Shown: positions 1 to 13,143, numbered from the stretch's first letter. The stretch: 64,000 nt of DNA from Brugia malayi (GCF_000002995.4 NW_025062477.1:3630649-3694648), one strand, 5' to 3'. Numbers and translations are program-made. Notes: generated by a model from the letters alone, not told the origin.

Positions 1-116
1 ATGCGCAAGAACAAGTTCTTCGAAAAGAACGTGAACTAATTGAAGCGCGAGGAAAGTTAGCAGCGTTGAATAAGGCTCGATATGAACGTGGTATGTCTCC
101 CAATACTGATCGTTAA
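1..116 (+). CDS. C-terminal end of an I/LWEQ (talin/HIP1R-like) actin-binding protein, partial
   Basis: Only the last exon is in the window. It is open in the third frame from base 3 to a TAA at 114-116 and encodes about 37 residues. The peptide contains VLRKERELIEARGKLAAL followed by a KARY tail. This resembles the helical end of the I/LWEQ module in talin, where human talin ends with a similar EREL-EEARKKLAQIR helix; HIP1R/Sla2 proteins end in a related way. The family links actin to integrins (talin) or to clathrin coats (HIP1R). The charged heptad-like pattern fits the C-terminal dimerisation helix. I cannot choose between talin and HIP1R from this fragment. The gene body lies to the left of the window. 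Confidence 0.6.
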   Translation, partial: AQEQVLRKERELIEARGKLAALNKARYERGMSPNTDR

Positions 117-3100
117 ATTACAATCCTTTTGTTATTAATAACAAAAGTACTGGCATTATTAAATAAGATGCAATTAGCGGCAAGCGTACAACAATGCTTC
201 ATAGAAGTGTTATATGTTCTGTTTGATTTAATTTGTAAATATGGTAGTTGAAGTAGTATCAGGATACTACAAGTGCTACTCAAACTTTTCACAAGTGCCA
301 CTCGAACTTTTTACAAGTGCCATTTGCCGATAGATTTTGTTACTGACGAACAAAAGACATTTCAAGTGTATTATTTTTTTTTTTTTTTTTTTTTAGAAAA
401 CTAGGTGTCAGAATCACTTCCTTCCATAATCCTTTTAATTATTTTGAAAAATGAAAGCAGCATTTCAATTGTTCTTGATTGTTTTCATCGATATTCTTGT
501 TGAAAAGATGTATCCATTAGCAGTAAAAGTCTGATAGAACTGATAATGCTACATCTAATATACTAAACTGCCAAATAAACCAAGTGATTTATTAGAATAT
601 TCATTCATTTTCTGGATAAATGTAAACCTTTCCATTTAAATTTATATTTTCCTTTTTAAAACATTTTTCGGTGAATGTATTCTGGTTGACCAGTATATAA
701 CTAGAATTATCTTCTATATCGTTCCTAAGTTATACAGATTAATAATAATATTTTATTGTTATTTTCAATTTTTCAGTCTAAAATGATTGCTCTGCACTAT
801 TTCTGCTCACAAATATTTCACCTATTGAAATAGCGCTTATACGTACGTGTGTACCTTGCATAGCAAGTTTTCTTTGTTAAGCACATATCGCCTTCTGTTT
901 CCTGTTTATGTTATTTTTGGTATATTGTATTATTCCATTAAACTTAGGAAAATAATAAAATGATACGCCTTAACAGATTATGATATCGTCGAATTAATTT
1001 TTAAGAGGATTTACAGGAGAATGATTCATTTGTTAGAGTTATAAAAAAATAAAAATAACTTTTGCTTAGAAAGGAAGAAGGAAAATAAAAATGTTTTAAA
1101 TATTAGATGGTAAATATTTGTTTAAGAATGAGAAAGGATATAGTTATTTTTTGTATTCATTTCAAATAGAATTTTATCATTAGAAAGAAAAAACTTTAAG
1201 TAAGAAATTGGTATTGTTAAATAATAGTTTTTTTTTTTTTTTTTTGGTATATAAAAATGGTAACAAATGAACAGTTCTAATATTTTGAATTTTTGTTGCT
1301 GATTTATCTACGTTCATATGCTGATCATGAAAATTCAAAAGAGGGTTCCATTTTGTTGTTTCGAAATTTAGTGCTCAATTAAGTGAAATAATTAAAAATG
1401 AAGGGTTGATAACTCTTAACATGAAAGATTCCACTTAAAAGAGTCGTAAAATTTGCTGTTGTTGTATAACTTGCACGCTGCCATTTTGCGGGTAAATTTG
1501 AAGATTTTTCTAATTTGAAATGACGAATTTTATGGTTTTACGACCTTCTTTCGCCTTCAATTGCTCACATTTGAACTGAATTTCTGGCCGGTTCTAGCAG
1601 CACAACAGTAGTAGTAGTAGTAGTAGTAGTAGTACTAGTAGTAATAGTTCAATTATATTTCATTGGTATCATTCTGTGGAAGGAAAAAAAAAGAAAAAAA
1701 AATTGAAAAATATCTCATTAAAAGTTTATTTTCATAAAGATACATACGGTATTTTTTAAAAATATAAAATTTTTGTTTGGTTAGAAAAGGTAAAAGTCAA
1801 TTAATTTGATTAATTCTTCAATTTCAATTTTCTAACTAATATCATTGAAATGTTTGGGATATGTTTGATGATTACTACTTTTCCATCTATCTGATATACA
1901 ACTGATAAAAAACATTGATAAGAAAGGATTTAAAGTACAATGAAATAGAAGTATGATAATATGTTTGAAATTATCTTATCTCAAATATTCTGAAAATATT
2001 AAAAAAAAAAGTTTACAAATGAAAATATTGTTAACAAAATAGTTGAACAAATTTGCTTAAATTTCAATGATTCTTCTTCTCTTAGTGATAATAAAATTTT
2101 TTTAATTATTTTTTTTTTTTTTTTTTAAAAAACAACATATATTTGTCCATCAGAGATAGAAGGAATAAATATCAGAAAATGGCGAAGGAAGTGGGAGGCC
2201 AGCAGGTGGTCATTAACAAATACAAGGAAAAGGGATAAGTAGTAGTAGTAGTAGTAGTAGCAGTAGTAGAACGACATTTACCTGACAATTTCATCTATTC
2301 ATCCATCTAAAAAGGCAATTATTTGATTTCCTGTCTGTCCTATCATTTTATTATTTTCTTTTTAATCTTTTTTTATTTTTGTAAAACTGTTTGCTATTTT
2401 TTTTTTGCTTCTTCTTTTCCGCTAAAATGAGCAATTCATCTATTTATTTCATCTATTCCTCTTTTTTTTTTTTTCGTGGAATTTTAAAAGTTAGAATATA
2501 AAAAAAAAAAATAGTAGCAATATGAAATGTTCGCTCAATTTTTTATTAAAAAAAAAAAAAAAAAAAAAGAAGAGATAAATTTGAAGAAAGAAAAAAAGAA
2601 GAAGAATGAATTTCCTTGTGGGTATTCAAATTTTCATCTTTTTAAAGCTCTAATTTTCTTTTCGTTTCTTTTTTTTCTTCTTCTTGACTTCTTTCTATCT
2701 CTTACATTTCAAATATTGTTCACCTTTTAAATGTGCTGAATAATTAAATTCCTTATATGGATTATGATTTCCGGTTATTCCGTTAAAAATGTTTTTTGAG
2801 TAAATATTATTATTATCAAATCAAATGTATTTCTAAAGCTTAATTCAATTCAATTCAAATGAACACTTTTAACAGATATTAGAAATGAATAAGATACATG
2901 AATTCATATTTTGATAGGATAAATGATAAATGTTGGGTAAATACATGAAATAATTGAGAAAAGAAATTAAAAAATTAGAAATAAATTTTGTTGTTTTATT
3001 TGTTTTAATTGATTTTAATTTTAATACATATTTAATTCTTTCTCATCTTTATACTTTCTTTTTTTATCACTAAAGGGTAAAAATATTGGAAACTAAAAAA

Positions 3101-3771
3101 AAAGATAAGTAAACAATTTCAGTCATTAAAAATGATTGAAATTAATTAATCTTTTTCGATCATTAATGATTTAAAAAAGTATTAAAGTGAAAGTAAAAAA
3201 AAAAAGTAACTTATAAACTATCATAAAAATATTTTTGTTTTGAATGCAAAAGAAAAAATAGAATGTAAAGATGAAAATATATGTGATTAACATTATGTAC
3301 AAATAGAAAAAGGAAGAGAGAAATGAGTTCAAATTAAATTATTCATATTATTAGTAAATTATATACAATTTACAAATTTTATTAAATTGTGTAAAAAATG
3401 AGTAAGTAAATACTTATTCCATTCATTAATAATTGATAATAGATTGTTAGCAAATTAAACTTTCAATAATTCTAAATAGTTTTTTTTTTTTCTTTTTTTA
3501 AAAAAGGGAAGGTATTAAGATAATACAAATGATAAGTGCTTATCAAGATACAAAAAAAGTTGCAATCTTTTTCTTTTTTTTTTTCACATCAAAATATTAT
3601 GAACAAACTAATTGATTGAATTTTAAATGATTAAATTAAAATTTTGAAAATGACATAATGGAAGGAAACATTTTCAATCCTACAAATTATAATTTTATCG
3701 TATTATCTTTGGAAATATTATGAGAAATGAAATGAATAGGGAAATGAAATTGTAACCGCCGGAAATATATT
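117..3771. other. Gene-poor AT-rich intergenic stretch
   Basis: No gene model is supported here. The stretch holds many T- and A-homopolymers (for example around 371-394, 1229-1246 and 2545-2568), two AGT trinucleotide runs near 1610-1635 and 2238-2268, a short 22-bp tandem repeat at 269-326, and a 19-codon micro-ORF at 2179-2238. It probably includes the 3' UTRs of the two flanking convergent genes. Confidence 0.6.
269..326. repeat. 22-bp tandem repeat, about 2.5 copies
   Basis: Units begin ACAAGTGCTACTC, ACAAGTGCCACTC and ACAAGTGCCATTT at 269, 291 and 313. Copies differ by one or two bases. The array lies in the likely 3' UTR of the I/LWEQ gene. Confidence 0.7.
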
Positions 3772-6700
3772 TTAATTGCAAGTGGAAACCCATCGATGCC
3801 TGAGACACGTATTGCATTTCAGGTGACAACACCAAACAAATTGACAGTCACACTGATATGATATTAGTTCATGTGATACCTAGAAATTCAATGTATGATA
3901 GTAGTAATACTCAAATGTATATATTTAAATATATTAACTGAAAATTAAATTGAAAATTTAATTTTAAAATTACAATTTTCATATCAGTATAGTTTAATTT
4001 TTTGAACTAATTGTGTTAGCAAGTAAGCGTAAAATAAATTTAAAAAAAAAGAACCTTAAAGCCACGTCCACAACATAGTAAGCCACAATCACCTTGGCTA
4101 CTTGTCTCATTTCTCCAGCTACAAACCCTATTTGTTATTCGAGTTGAACGACATGGATCAGGACTATCTTCCATATATACTAATTCTGCATTTTTAGCTG
4201 GTGAATTAACATCCGGAAGTCTTCTAGCCTTAAAATAATAATTTTGAAATTTAAAAAAAAAAAAAAAAAAAACAAGGTTTATTTTGAAGAAAAAAAAAAA
4301 CTGTTAATGAGTAAAATTAAAAATTAGATTAATTTATTATTATGTATATATGAAAACTTAATCATTTTTAGTAATATGTTTTTTAATTTATAAATTATTA
4401 ATTTATATTTTGTTATATTTTTAAATCACTTATTAATTTATATATGAAAACCTTAATCATTTTATTAGTAATATGTTGTACAATAGTTGATAATGCAGCA
4501 GTTTTTTTCCAGCAAGTTTTTTGATCACAACTTCCACTTACACCATGACATTTACAAGATGATATTAATGTTTTTTTTACCGCCTGAAATTTAAATAAAT
4601 ACTTTTAAAAATTTGGCATTAAATAAATTTATTAATTAACAACGAATTAAAACGTTTTGCTTTAATTTACTTATTGGCTAGCATTTATTTCAAACTAAAA
4701 TATATGCAAAATTGAAATGCACTTTTAAATAAAAAGAACAAAAATTTCATATATACTTATACTTTAATTTTCTAAACAAATATATTATTGTAATAATGAA
4801 AAAAGAATTTTTTTTGAATACTTTGATAGTAAAAGATTTCGATTATTTCTTCAAAAAAAAACGATAAATTCAAAATAATTAAGAGAAATCTAGAAAATGA
4901 GAGAATTCATACCAATCTTCCGGCTTTTAAATTATGCTTTTCCAGTTTTCTTAATGGTGATCGAGAAGTAGCACTTCTTGTAAGCAATTTTCTGGATGTT
5001 ATTATTCCGAATTGTACACCGTATGAGCAACCACCCCATTCCCAGTTTTGTTTCAATTCATCACGTCCGCTGCATGAGCAATCAGGTAGCCAACCTTGCG
5101 AGCATGCAGTTGCAACACCCCATGCTGCACCAGCTGATGATAATGCCCATAGATATGCTGATTCTCGAGTTCCTCAACAAATAAATATATTATCATGATA
5201 ATGAGAAATTCTCGCAATTAATACTTTTCAATTATCAATTTAATAAAGAGTAATAAATTTTGTAAATTTTCAATTTAATTAAATCTGAAATTAAGATGAA
5301 TTTAATTATACCAAGACGAAGAATAGGTGGATCTTGTAATACGGTAATAACTTGGGAACAATCCCACGGTTGAAAGCGCATCTGTTCCTTGCATTGGCTC
5401 ATTGCATCTTGCATTCCTTCGTAAGCTGCGACAGCTATCGCAGGTTGACTGCGACACAATACATGAAAATGTCGATGGGATCGTAAATGGAGTAGCTCTG
5501 GTGAACATCCCTAACATAAGCAATCATTATGATTATCAGTATCTGATATTTATGTGACACAAATGTCACATAAATTAACAATTACTAATGATGCAATGCT
5601 TTGGAAAATTCTGCTAACAAAAAGTTGAAGGTAAGTTTTATTTCAAGAAAGAATAAAGAATCACAGAATTAAGTTTTATTTTAAGAAGCAATAAAGATTC
5701 CCAAAATTATATAAATTATCATATAAACTAGCTAACTACTAATGATGCAGAGTTATGGGAAAAATTCTGCTAACAAAAAATTGAAATAAAGTTTTTGAAG
5801 TTTTATTTTAAAATGAAGCAGTTTTATGATGAAATAAAAGTTTTAACATGGATTTAAGTTTCATTTTAAGATGAAAATGAAAAAATCTCAAAATTTTTAC
5901 AATTTTTTAAGATTTAATTTTACCTGAGTCAATTTTTCGGGCGGTGTTGTAGGAACACCGTAAGCCTTCTTCTCTAGCAATAATAATACACATAACAAAT
6001 AACCATACAGTAATGGCGTATAATTTTCAACTAAAATTATTATGATTGATAACTTATTGCATTGATGAATCAAATCTATTTCTATCTTTTCTTTTTTTTT
6101 TTTTTTTTGCGAAAAATTTTTTTAAAAATATCAAAATTTGTAAGAATTAATAAAAATTCTTTTTTTTTTTATCTTAATAGAACTGATTATTTATATGATA
6201 TGATCCGATCAAAATATCATTTTAATAATGCTATAAAATAAAAATGATTTTTTATATTATCATCTTAAAATTTTCAAAGCTTATCTTAAATTCATACAAA
6301 AAGAGAAGAGAGTAGAATGTGAAGTAATTAGATAAAACTTATTTTCAAACAGATTAATTTGAATGTAAGTCTCATTTTTTTTAAAAATTCAAATGATTAT
6401 ATCAGTTTAATCTATTAATCAATTACAATTGAATACAGTTATCTATATTTGTTTATTTAACTGCTATTATCATTGCTAATATCATAAATGATCAATGATT
6501 TAAATGTGAAATTAAGTACAGTTCAAGGTTTTATGGATGTGAAGTTAACGATACTTGTGATATGAAGGAAATTGGTTGACGAAAACTAATGATGCATCAA
6601 CAAAATTTGCTTTGAAATGCAAAAATGATTGAAAAGAAAAGCGAAGAAATGCCTTTCACTCACTTAAATTGATATTAGTTCTTTTCCTCACAAACCACAT
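3772..6700 (-). CDS. Wnt ligand (canonical), 338 aa, 7 exons
   Basis: Secreted Wnt glycoprotein, a Frizzled ligand. Exons on the minus strand in transcript order: 6664-6700, 5924-6030, 5312-5510, 4913-5172, 4452-4583, 4055-4228, 3772-3879. All phases agree and the total is 339 codons including TAA. The N-terminus carries a leucine-rich signal segment (LLYGYLLCVLLLLLEKKAYG). Family landmarks follow in order: an MQDA..QCKEQMRFQPWDC region, the RESAYLWALSSAGAAWGV block, WEWGGCSYGVQFG, HNLKAGR, then CKCHGVSGSC, which holds the Ser acylated by Porcupine. The C-terminal Cys-rich domain ends with LVYMEDSPDPC, CCGRGF and CDCQFVWCC. Length is normal for a Wnt. I cannot say which nematode Wnt (lin-44, egl-20, cwn-1, cwn-2 or mom-2) it matches. 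The start is the only in-frame ATG ahead of the signal peptide, just before a good GTGAGTG donor. Confidence 0.93.
5580..5790. repeat. Imperfect direct repeat inside a Wnt intron
   Basis: The segment around 5580-5632 (containing CTAATGATGCA and ATTCTGCTAACAAAAA) recurs at about 5735-5785 with small changes. The sequence between repeats AGTTTTATTT motifs. It looks like a local tandem duplication of about 155 bp within the intron between the second and third exons. Confidence 0.5.
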
Positions 6701-6754
6701 TTTCCCTTGCGGTTGGTTCCACTTCTGTACTGTTGTTTTATTCAATTTTTTCCT

Positions 6755-6789
<35 letters not shown>

Positions 6790-9195
6790 ACAATGAAATA
6801 AATAAAATAGAGAAAAAGTTAGGGTTAAAAATAGAATGAATAATCAGTGATTAATTAATGGAAATTTACAGATTATATTAATTATATATAAACGAATAGC
6901 AGAGTAATTTTTAACAAATATAAATTGATAAGCAAATGCTTTAGTGATTATGGTAGAAGAAAAAAAAAAAAATAAGTAAATAAATCAGAAAAATCAAATC
7001 AGAGAATAATAGTTGATGAAATACTTTGAAGGGATTACTACTATTAATCAAACCAGATGTGCTTTATGAATGAAGCAAAAAATTTATTTTTTTCTTTTCA
7101 GCAGAAATATACCTCAGTAAATAACAGCAAATTTTACAAGTGAAATTAAAATAGCAATGGATGGCTATAATTTCATGGATTTAATTGTAATAGAGCAAAG
7201 TGATAAAACGAGTAGTTTCTTTTGTTTGGACAGGTTTAACAATAGCCACAGCGAGTAGTAATGGAGCAAAGTTTACAATCTCGAAGAAAGGGATCGCACT
7301 ATTACTAGTGCCCCCTCCCTTAAATCACACACAAAAATTCTTAAAAGTTTCTTCGTAGAAAGAATACTTTAATTACTTAATATAACTTCTTCTTCTTCTT
7401 TTCTTTTTTTCCCTCTCTCTCTCTCTCTCTCTCTTCCTATTTTTTTCTTTACAACTTCCCTGATTTCGTTTTTTTCTTTTTCTTTCTTTTTTTTTTTCCA
7501 CCCAAATGACAGTAATATTAGAATAAGTAGAATTTAAGTATAAAATAATTTTAGTAACAATATATTAATAAACTTTTACAGACCACCCAAATAATTTTTG
7601 TATGGAAATTTATGCAAATTACGATGGAATTGAAGGCAAAAAAATTAGGTTGAAACAGCCATCTTGTTGTATCTCTGTGACACAGTAGTACCATCGATTC
7701 AGGTGCATCATGAATCAGTGAACAAATACACACATACATACATACACAAAATTCAAAAACTTCCCTCCCTCATTCTTTTTCAAGGTATCCTCCTCCTCCT
7801 TCTTCCTTCCTTCTTCCTCTTCCCTTCCTCCTCCCTCAAATTTATCTTACCTTCCCTTCTAACAATTACATCTCTTTTATCAATTTTTCATTCATTCATT
7901 CATTCTCTTTTAAAATCATTTTTGCAGCGGTAAAATGCTCAGTTATCACAAATTTTTGTGACTTTCGATGTAAAATTTCAAATTAAAAACGATTGAAATT
8001 CAAGTTTTATTAATGTGTCTATCGAAAATGATCCTCTTCCTACCGTATCACTTCAATAATTTTATGCAATGAATGAATTAATGGGCGGTGCTATTCCTTC
8101 GTACCTATCAAACCCTGGTGTGCCTGTGCCTGTGTGTGTGTGTGTTTTCTTCTTCTTCTCTCTCTCTCTCTCTCTTCTCTCTGTAAAAAAAATTTTTTTT
8201 TTTATTTTTAATTTAAAATTTACGATCTTAGTTGTTGAGAAGACCGGAAGGCATGTATAATATTCATTTTTAAATTGAATCATCATTCTAAAAATTTTCT
8301 TCTTATTCATTTATATTTATTATTTAAATTTAAAATTTTCAATTATTCACTAATTTACAAACATTTATTCTTATTATTTTACCTTATTTGATAATTTTTA
8401 TTAATATTATTATTAATTATTTGATAGTTGCATTTTTTTTAATTATTAATTAACAAAAAATTATCAAAGATAATTCTCATTAATAATTTGAAAATATTCT
8501 CTCTCTCTCTTTCTTTTTTGCAGCATTTGTAAACGTTTTCTCATTAAATTGATAATTTTAGCTTAATTTATTGTTTTTTTTTTTTTTTTCATTATCATTT
8601 TGTTAATAAATTAAATATTTTTAATTTAAATGTAATTTATGCTACAAATTAATCTGAATCAATTTTTATTTGATTTCCCACACAGTTAGTGCATTTTTCA
8701 AGGTCAAAATGAATTATCATTTAAAACGATTCGATTAGGTTTGTTGTATTCGTTGTGGTGCTTAACTGCTTTAAATTTGAATGATATTAAAAAAAAAAAA
8801 AAATTTTTTTTATTTTTTCAGACAAAATTTTTAAGCAAAAACAATTTTTTTTTTTCACACTTTAATTACTCCATCAATTTTTTTTTAACCTTGAATTTTG
8901 AAATGTAAAAGATAGAGATAATTGTACCGTAATAATTTTTTTAGAATTAACTTTGTTTAATTTCTTACACGGTAAATAATCTGATAGTGAAAATAATTGT
9001 TTATCAAATTTTTATAACTGATTTTAAACATTGTGAAAGAAAGATTTCAGATTTTTTTAATTTGAAAGATTCACACAAATAATTAATCAACAAAATAAAA
9101 AAATATATATATATTCAAATGTTTGCAATTAATTTCATATTTTTGATTGGAAACAATTACTGTTAAATCTTTTTCAGTATTTCACATTATTAAAA
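6701..9195. other. Intergenic region between the two Wnt genes
   Basis: No exon could be supported on either strand. It contains pyrimidine tracts (CT runs at about 7412-7433 and 8158-8185), a TG run near 8130, many T-runs, and the presumed promoter of the canonical Wnt and 3' UTR of the divergent one. I searched the minus strand here for a Wnt C-terminal Cys-rich exon belonging to the upstream gene and found none. Confidence 0.6.
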
Positions 9196-12100
9196 TTAAG
9201 ATTTTAATCGTCGACGAGATTTTCCATTACGCATTGTCCAATTCCGAGTATCAATAAACCACAATGGTACCACTCTGTAAATAAAAAATTGATTATATTT
9301 TGCAAGTGATTGCCGTTGAGTGAAAAATATTTACCTTATCATTTGCTTTATCACATACAAGCTGATTAATTGTTGCTGTAATTTTTATTGGATGTAAGAA
9401 AGAATGTAGGAAGGAAAGTAGTGATAAGATTGTGTGATAAGAAACATATGTGTCATATATGTCAAATATTTTATATCAAAAAATGTCTCAAATTTCATTC
9501 TATAATAATTCTTTGATGAAATGCAAGCAAAATTATAAAAAGTAAAACAGAACAACAATTCTTTATTATTACTTATCAGAAAGAATTTGTATCAAAGAAT
9601 TAAAAATTTGTTTGTTTATTTTTAGTGTGTTAAATTTGTTTTTTCATATATTGTCTTTTATCATTGATTAGTGTAGTAATATCGTTTATTAAATGATATT
9701 ATAATAATGTTGAAAATGGTGATAATATTTTCTAGGTCATGATTATACGAGAGGACAAATAGATTAAAGATAAATTTTACGGTTTAATTATTAATTGAAT
9801 TTGTAAAGTAAGTCTATTATGAGTATATAATCATGTGTTATGTCATCAAGATTCTACTTCTTACTACCTAATTATTTAATTATTATATTTTAAAAGCGCA
9901 TAAAAGATACTTGCGCCGCATGCTTCGTTCGTTTCGTGGTCTTAGACATGTTACCCGTGAGGTTGGTAAAGCGTTGGAACGTCGAATACGACGTGATCGT
10001 AACAATGATTCCATAATAGCATCACCGATCATTTCGAATGGTACCACTTTTGCCTCACAATAACGTCGTCGACAGCTTCCGAATGCCGAAACGCAGTGAC
10101 ATTTAATTTTTAAAGTAACACGCTGCAACTTCCGTTCTATTTGAATTATTGTAAAAAAAAAAAAAAGAAAAAAAAAGAATTTAAATTTGAATGTTTTGAT
10201 TTTGAAATGTATTAGAAAGGCTAAAATGAGACAAAAATGATAAATAAATTGGCGAAGTTTCAATATTTTAAAATATTAAGGTGACAAATTTCAACAAATG
10301 ATACTCACCGATCTACCAACAGCAATGTTGTGCAAATAGATTTGTGCTACTCGATCAGAGTAATAGCAAACAAATTGACGATCAATTAAACGTCTGAAAA
10401 AAAAATTTAAAAAGAAAAAAAAAATTATTTCTAAATATTAAAAGTTTTACTTTTTAGTTACAATATGATTTTATTTAAATTATTTTAATTTATTTTTTTG
10501 TTTTAATTTTGATAATCAATGAGAAAACAGAAAGAAAATGAAAGAATTGAAATAGTTCAATGGAAAAATGCAATTTAAATTGTAAATAAATTATGGAAAA
10601 AAAATTAAATGGATCAAAAATTTTTTGGAAAAATTAGGGATGAATATTGAAATATACACATGAAATTTTATTTTCATTCATATTTTTTGAAGCGTTCTAA
10701 ATTATGCAGAATGGAATTCTTCTTTTATTGCAATTTTTTTTTTTTAATTCAAATACATATTCATAACATCAAAATTAAATTTAGAGCAATAGTGAATTTA
10801 TTTTTTCCTCAAAAAAAAAAAAAAAAAGTGAGAAGATTAGAAGTAAATTTCTTAAAAAATAATTTTCAGTGTAAACTTAATACTGCTAAGAAAGAAATGC
10901 GAAATTTTATCTGATAAAATTAGAATTAAATTTAAATCTAAAATTTGTGATAATGCAATAACAAAAAAATTGACAGTGTAAAAATAATAAAAGTTAAATT
11001 ATTTTAGGACTCAATTTAATTACTTTACAAAAAAAAAAAGAAATATTATTTTCTTCTACAAAATAAAAAACTGTCACATCAAATTATTTACAAAAAAAAA
11101 AAAAAAAAAAGTGACAAAAAAAAAATAATTTGAACTTCATTTTAGCTGATAACAAAAGAATTGTTCCATTTATAACAAAAATTATTCAAACTGATATACT
11201 TATCATTTATCATAAATCTTTTATAAGTAAGTAATGGTTGTGATCTAATCGATTGAAACGAGTATAATACACTGAGATCAATTTTATGAATTAATCATTT
11301 TTGATAAACCTTAGCTAAGTTTAATTTTAATTTTAATTTTAATTTAAAGAAGGAAAGTTAAATAAAAGATTTGAATGATTGGTTAAAAAACTTTTTATTT
11401 TAAAAAGTCATACTTTGACAATTTTACAGCATAACGTAAATTATCCGATCCTCGATCAACACCACATCTTATCCACATATCACGCTGATCTGCGTGTACC
11501 GGACCGATCTTTGCCGGATCGCAAGAACATGATCGAAGGCGTCCACGAGCACAAGCATGAGCTATAGCACGTACAGCTGCAGCACTGGAAAGTGCTAGGA
11601 AATATGCAAATTCTTTACTGGCTGAAATTTAGTTTCAAATTTATTACAAAATAAAAATTAGGAAAAAATAGAATTTAAATAATACCTAACTAATTTGCAG
11701 GATTAAACAAAAAAATAATAATTTATAAACAAAACTTATTTTATATAATTTTTAATTGAAAATTGTTGAATTTGTTATTAATAAATTTAAAAAATTACGC
11801 AAATGTATAAACCGGAAGATAATTCCGGTTTATCTAAGCAATATCACTTACCAAATGATGCAACGTTAGAGAAAAGTGTCTTTCGAGGTATTCCGTCAAC
11901 ATTACATTTCCAATGATGAATAACTGATTGCCGTGAACATTCACGCAACGTATCCTGTAGTGCCTCTTTCAGGACATCAATCAAAACCGGATCCTTCTGT
12001 AGAATACGGTATAACGGTTTGTCCAATAATCCTTTCACCTACAATTTATATTAATTTTCTCCTTTTTATATTTTATACCACCAAAATTTATTTCCAACTA

Positions 12101-12766
12101 ATTTGCATAGGGTTAAAGGTTAAGATATTATCGATAATACTTTGTACTTTATCATTTTAGTTTCAAATTTTCTGCTAATTAAGCCCTGATAATAATTATT
12201 TTTAAATATTAGAATATAAAAATATGCAAGTAGAGCAATGAATAATATTTTTTTTTTAAAACAATTAGTTTCTCTGCAAACGAAATTAACCACAAAAAAT
12301 ATTTTGCAAAAATTAGAAAAAATAAAAGCACAAATTTTTACAATTTTTTACACTTTCAAATTATGATTGAAAAATATTAAATGAATTTCAATTTCCTATT
12401 TTTCACATAGATTTTAAATTGCAAAATTTATGATTAATTGATAACAACAAAAAAAAAAAGAAAACCTCAAGAAGTGATGAATGAATCCAATAAACTTTCC
12501 TGAAAATTACACAATTCTATAAATACAATTACATTTTGAAGATTAAATAAAATGTAATTAATTAATTAATTAAATGATTGTTTACATACAATGATAAATT
12601 TTTAGTTTTATAATTTTATGTAATTAAAAAATTTTTTGAAAATTTTAAATAAAATAAATCCTTACCACCATTGAGGCTCATCAAGAGCAAATAATGTTAC
12701 AGTTAAATTAGTAAGTGTTAAAAAATACAAAGATAATAATGCTGGTGTCACTAATAAAATGCGCAT
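9196..12766 (-). CDS. Divergent, C-terminally truncated Wnt-like protein, 301 aa, 7 exons
   Basis: Minus-strand exons in order: 12666-12766, 12466-12499, 11852-12038, 11414-11621, 10309-10393, 9911-10122, 9196-9274 (906 nt, 302 codons with stop, all phases consistent). The first exon is a hydrophobic signal peptide starting MRILLVTPALLSLYF. Wnt signatures remain but are eroded: a DEPQWWK start, LKEALQDTLRECSRQ, ASKEFAYFLALSSAAAVRAI, HACARGRLRSCSC, WIRCG in place of W-WGGC, LHNIAVGRS, CHCVSAFGSC in place of CHGVSGSC, and PFEMIGD. Several family Cys residues are absent. The last exon aligns roughly with the segment before the Wnt C-terminal domain, then ends RRRLKS-stop, so CCGRG and the final Cys-rich module are missing. 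It lies just upstream of, and on the same strand as, the canonical Wnt. It could be a fast-evolving Wnt or a decayed or decoy paralogue. Confidence 0.82.
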
Positions 12767-13109
12767 ATTGTAGTAATATGACACTAAGCGCTTCTTTCCT
12801 TTCTTACAAACATCTGTGTGTATGTTTATTCAAAATATTCATATTACTGATTTGCAAAATGCATAAGAAATTATATTTCATTCTCAGACATTTATTTCTG
12901 TAATCGAATCGTCGTTTTCTTTATTTCATTATGCCTTTTCCCTTTCATTTCATTTCGTTTTTTTCTTTTTTTCATCATTTTCCTCTCATAACTTCCGCTT
13001 TTTTTTTTCTCTTTTTTGAAATTTTCTCCCACTACTTTTTATTCTTTTATTCTTTTTTTTTTTTTCGAATAAAATATGCAAAATTAAAAGAACAAGAATG
13101 ATTAACTGA

Positions 13110-13143
<34 letters not shown>

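Noticed and set aside
7551..7739. Minus-strand ORF with Cys and Trp residues downstream of the divergent Wnt, considered as its missing C-terminal exon
   Set aside because: It has no CCGRG, no CDCxFxWCC pattern, and no acceptor in the right phase. The Cys spacing does not match a Wnt end.
10660..10914. Plus-strand Phe/Lys/Asn-rich ORF inside a Wnt intron
   Set aside because: Composition is that of AT-rich intron DNA with A-runs, and there is no start or splice support.
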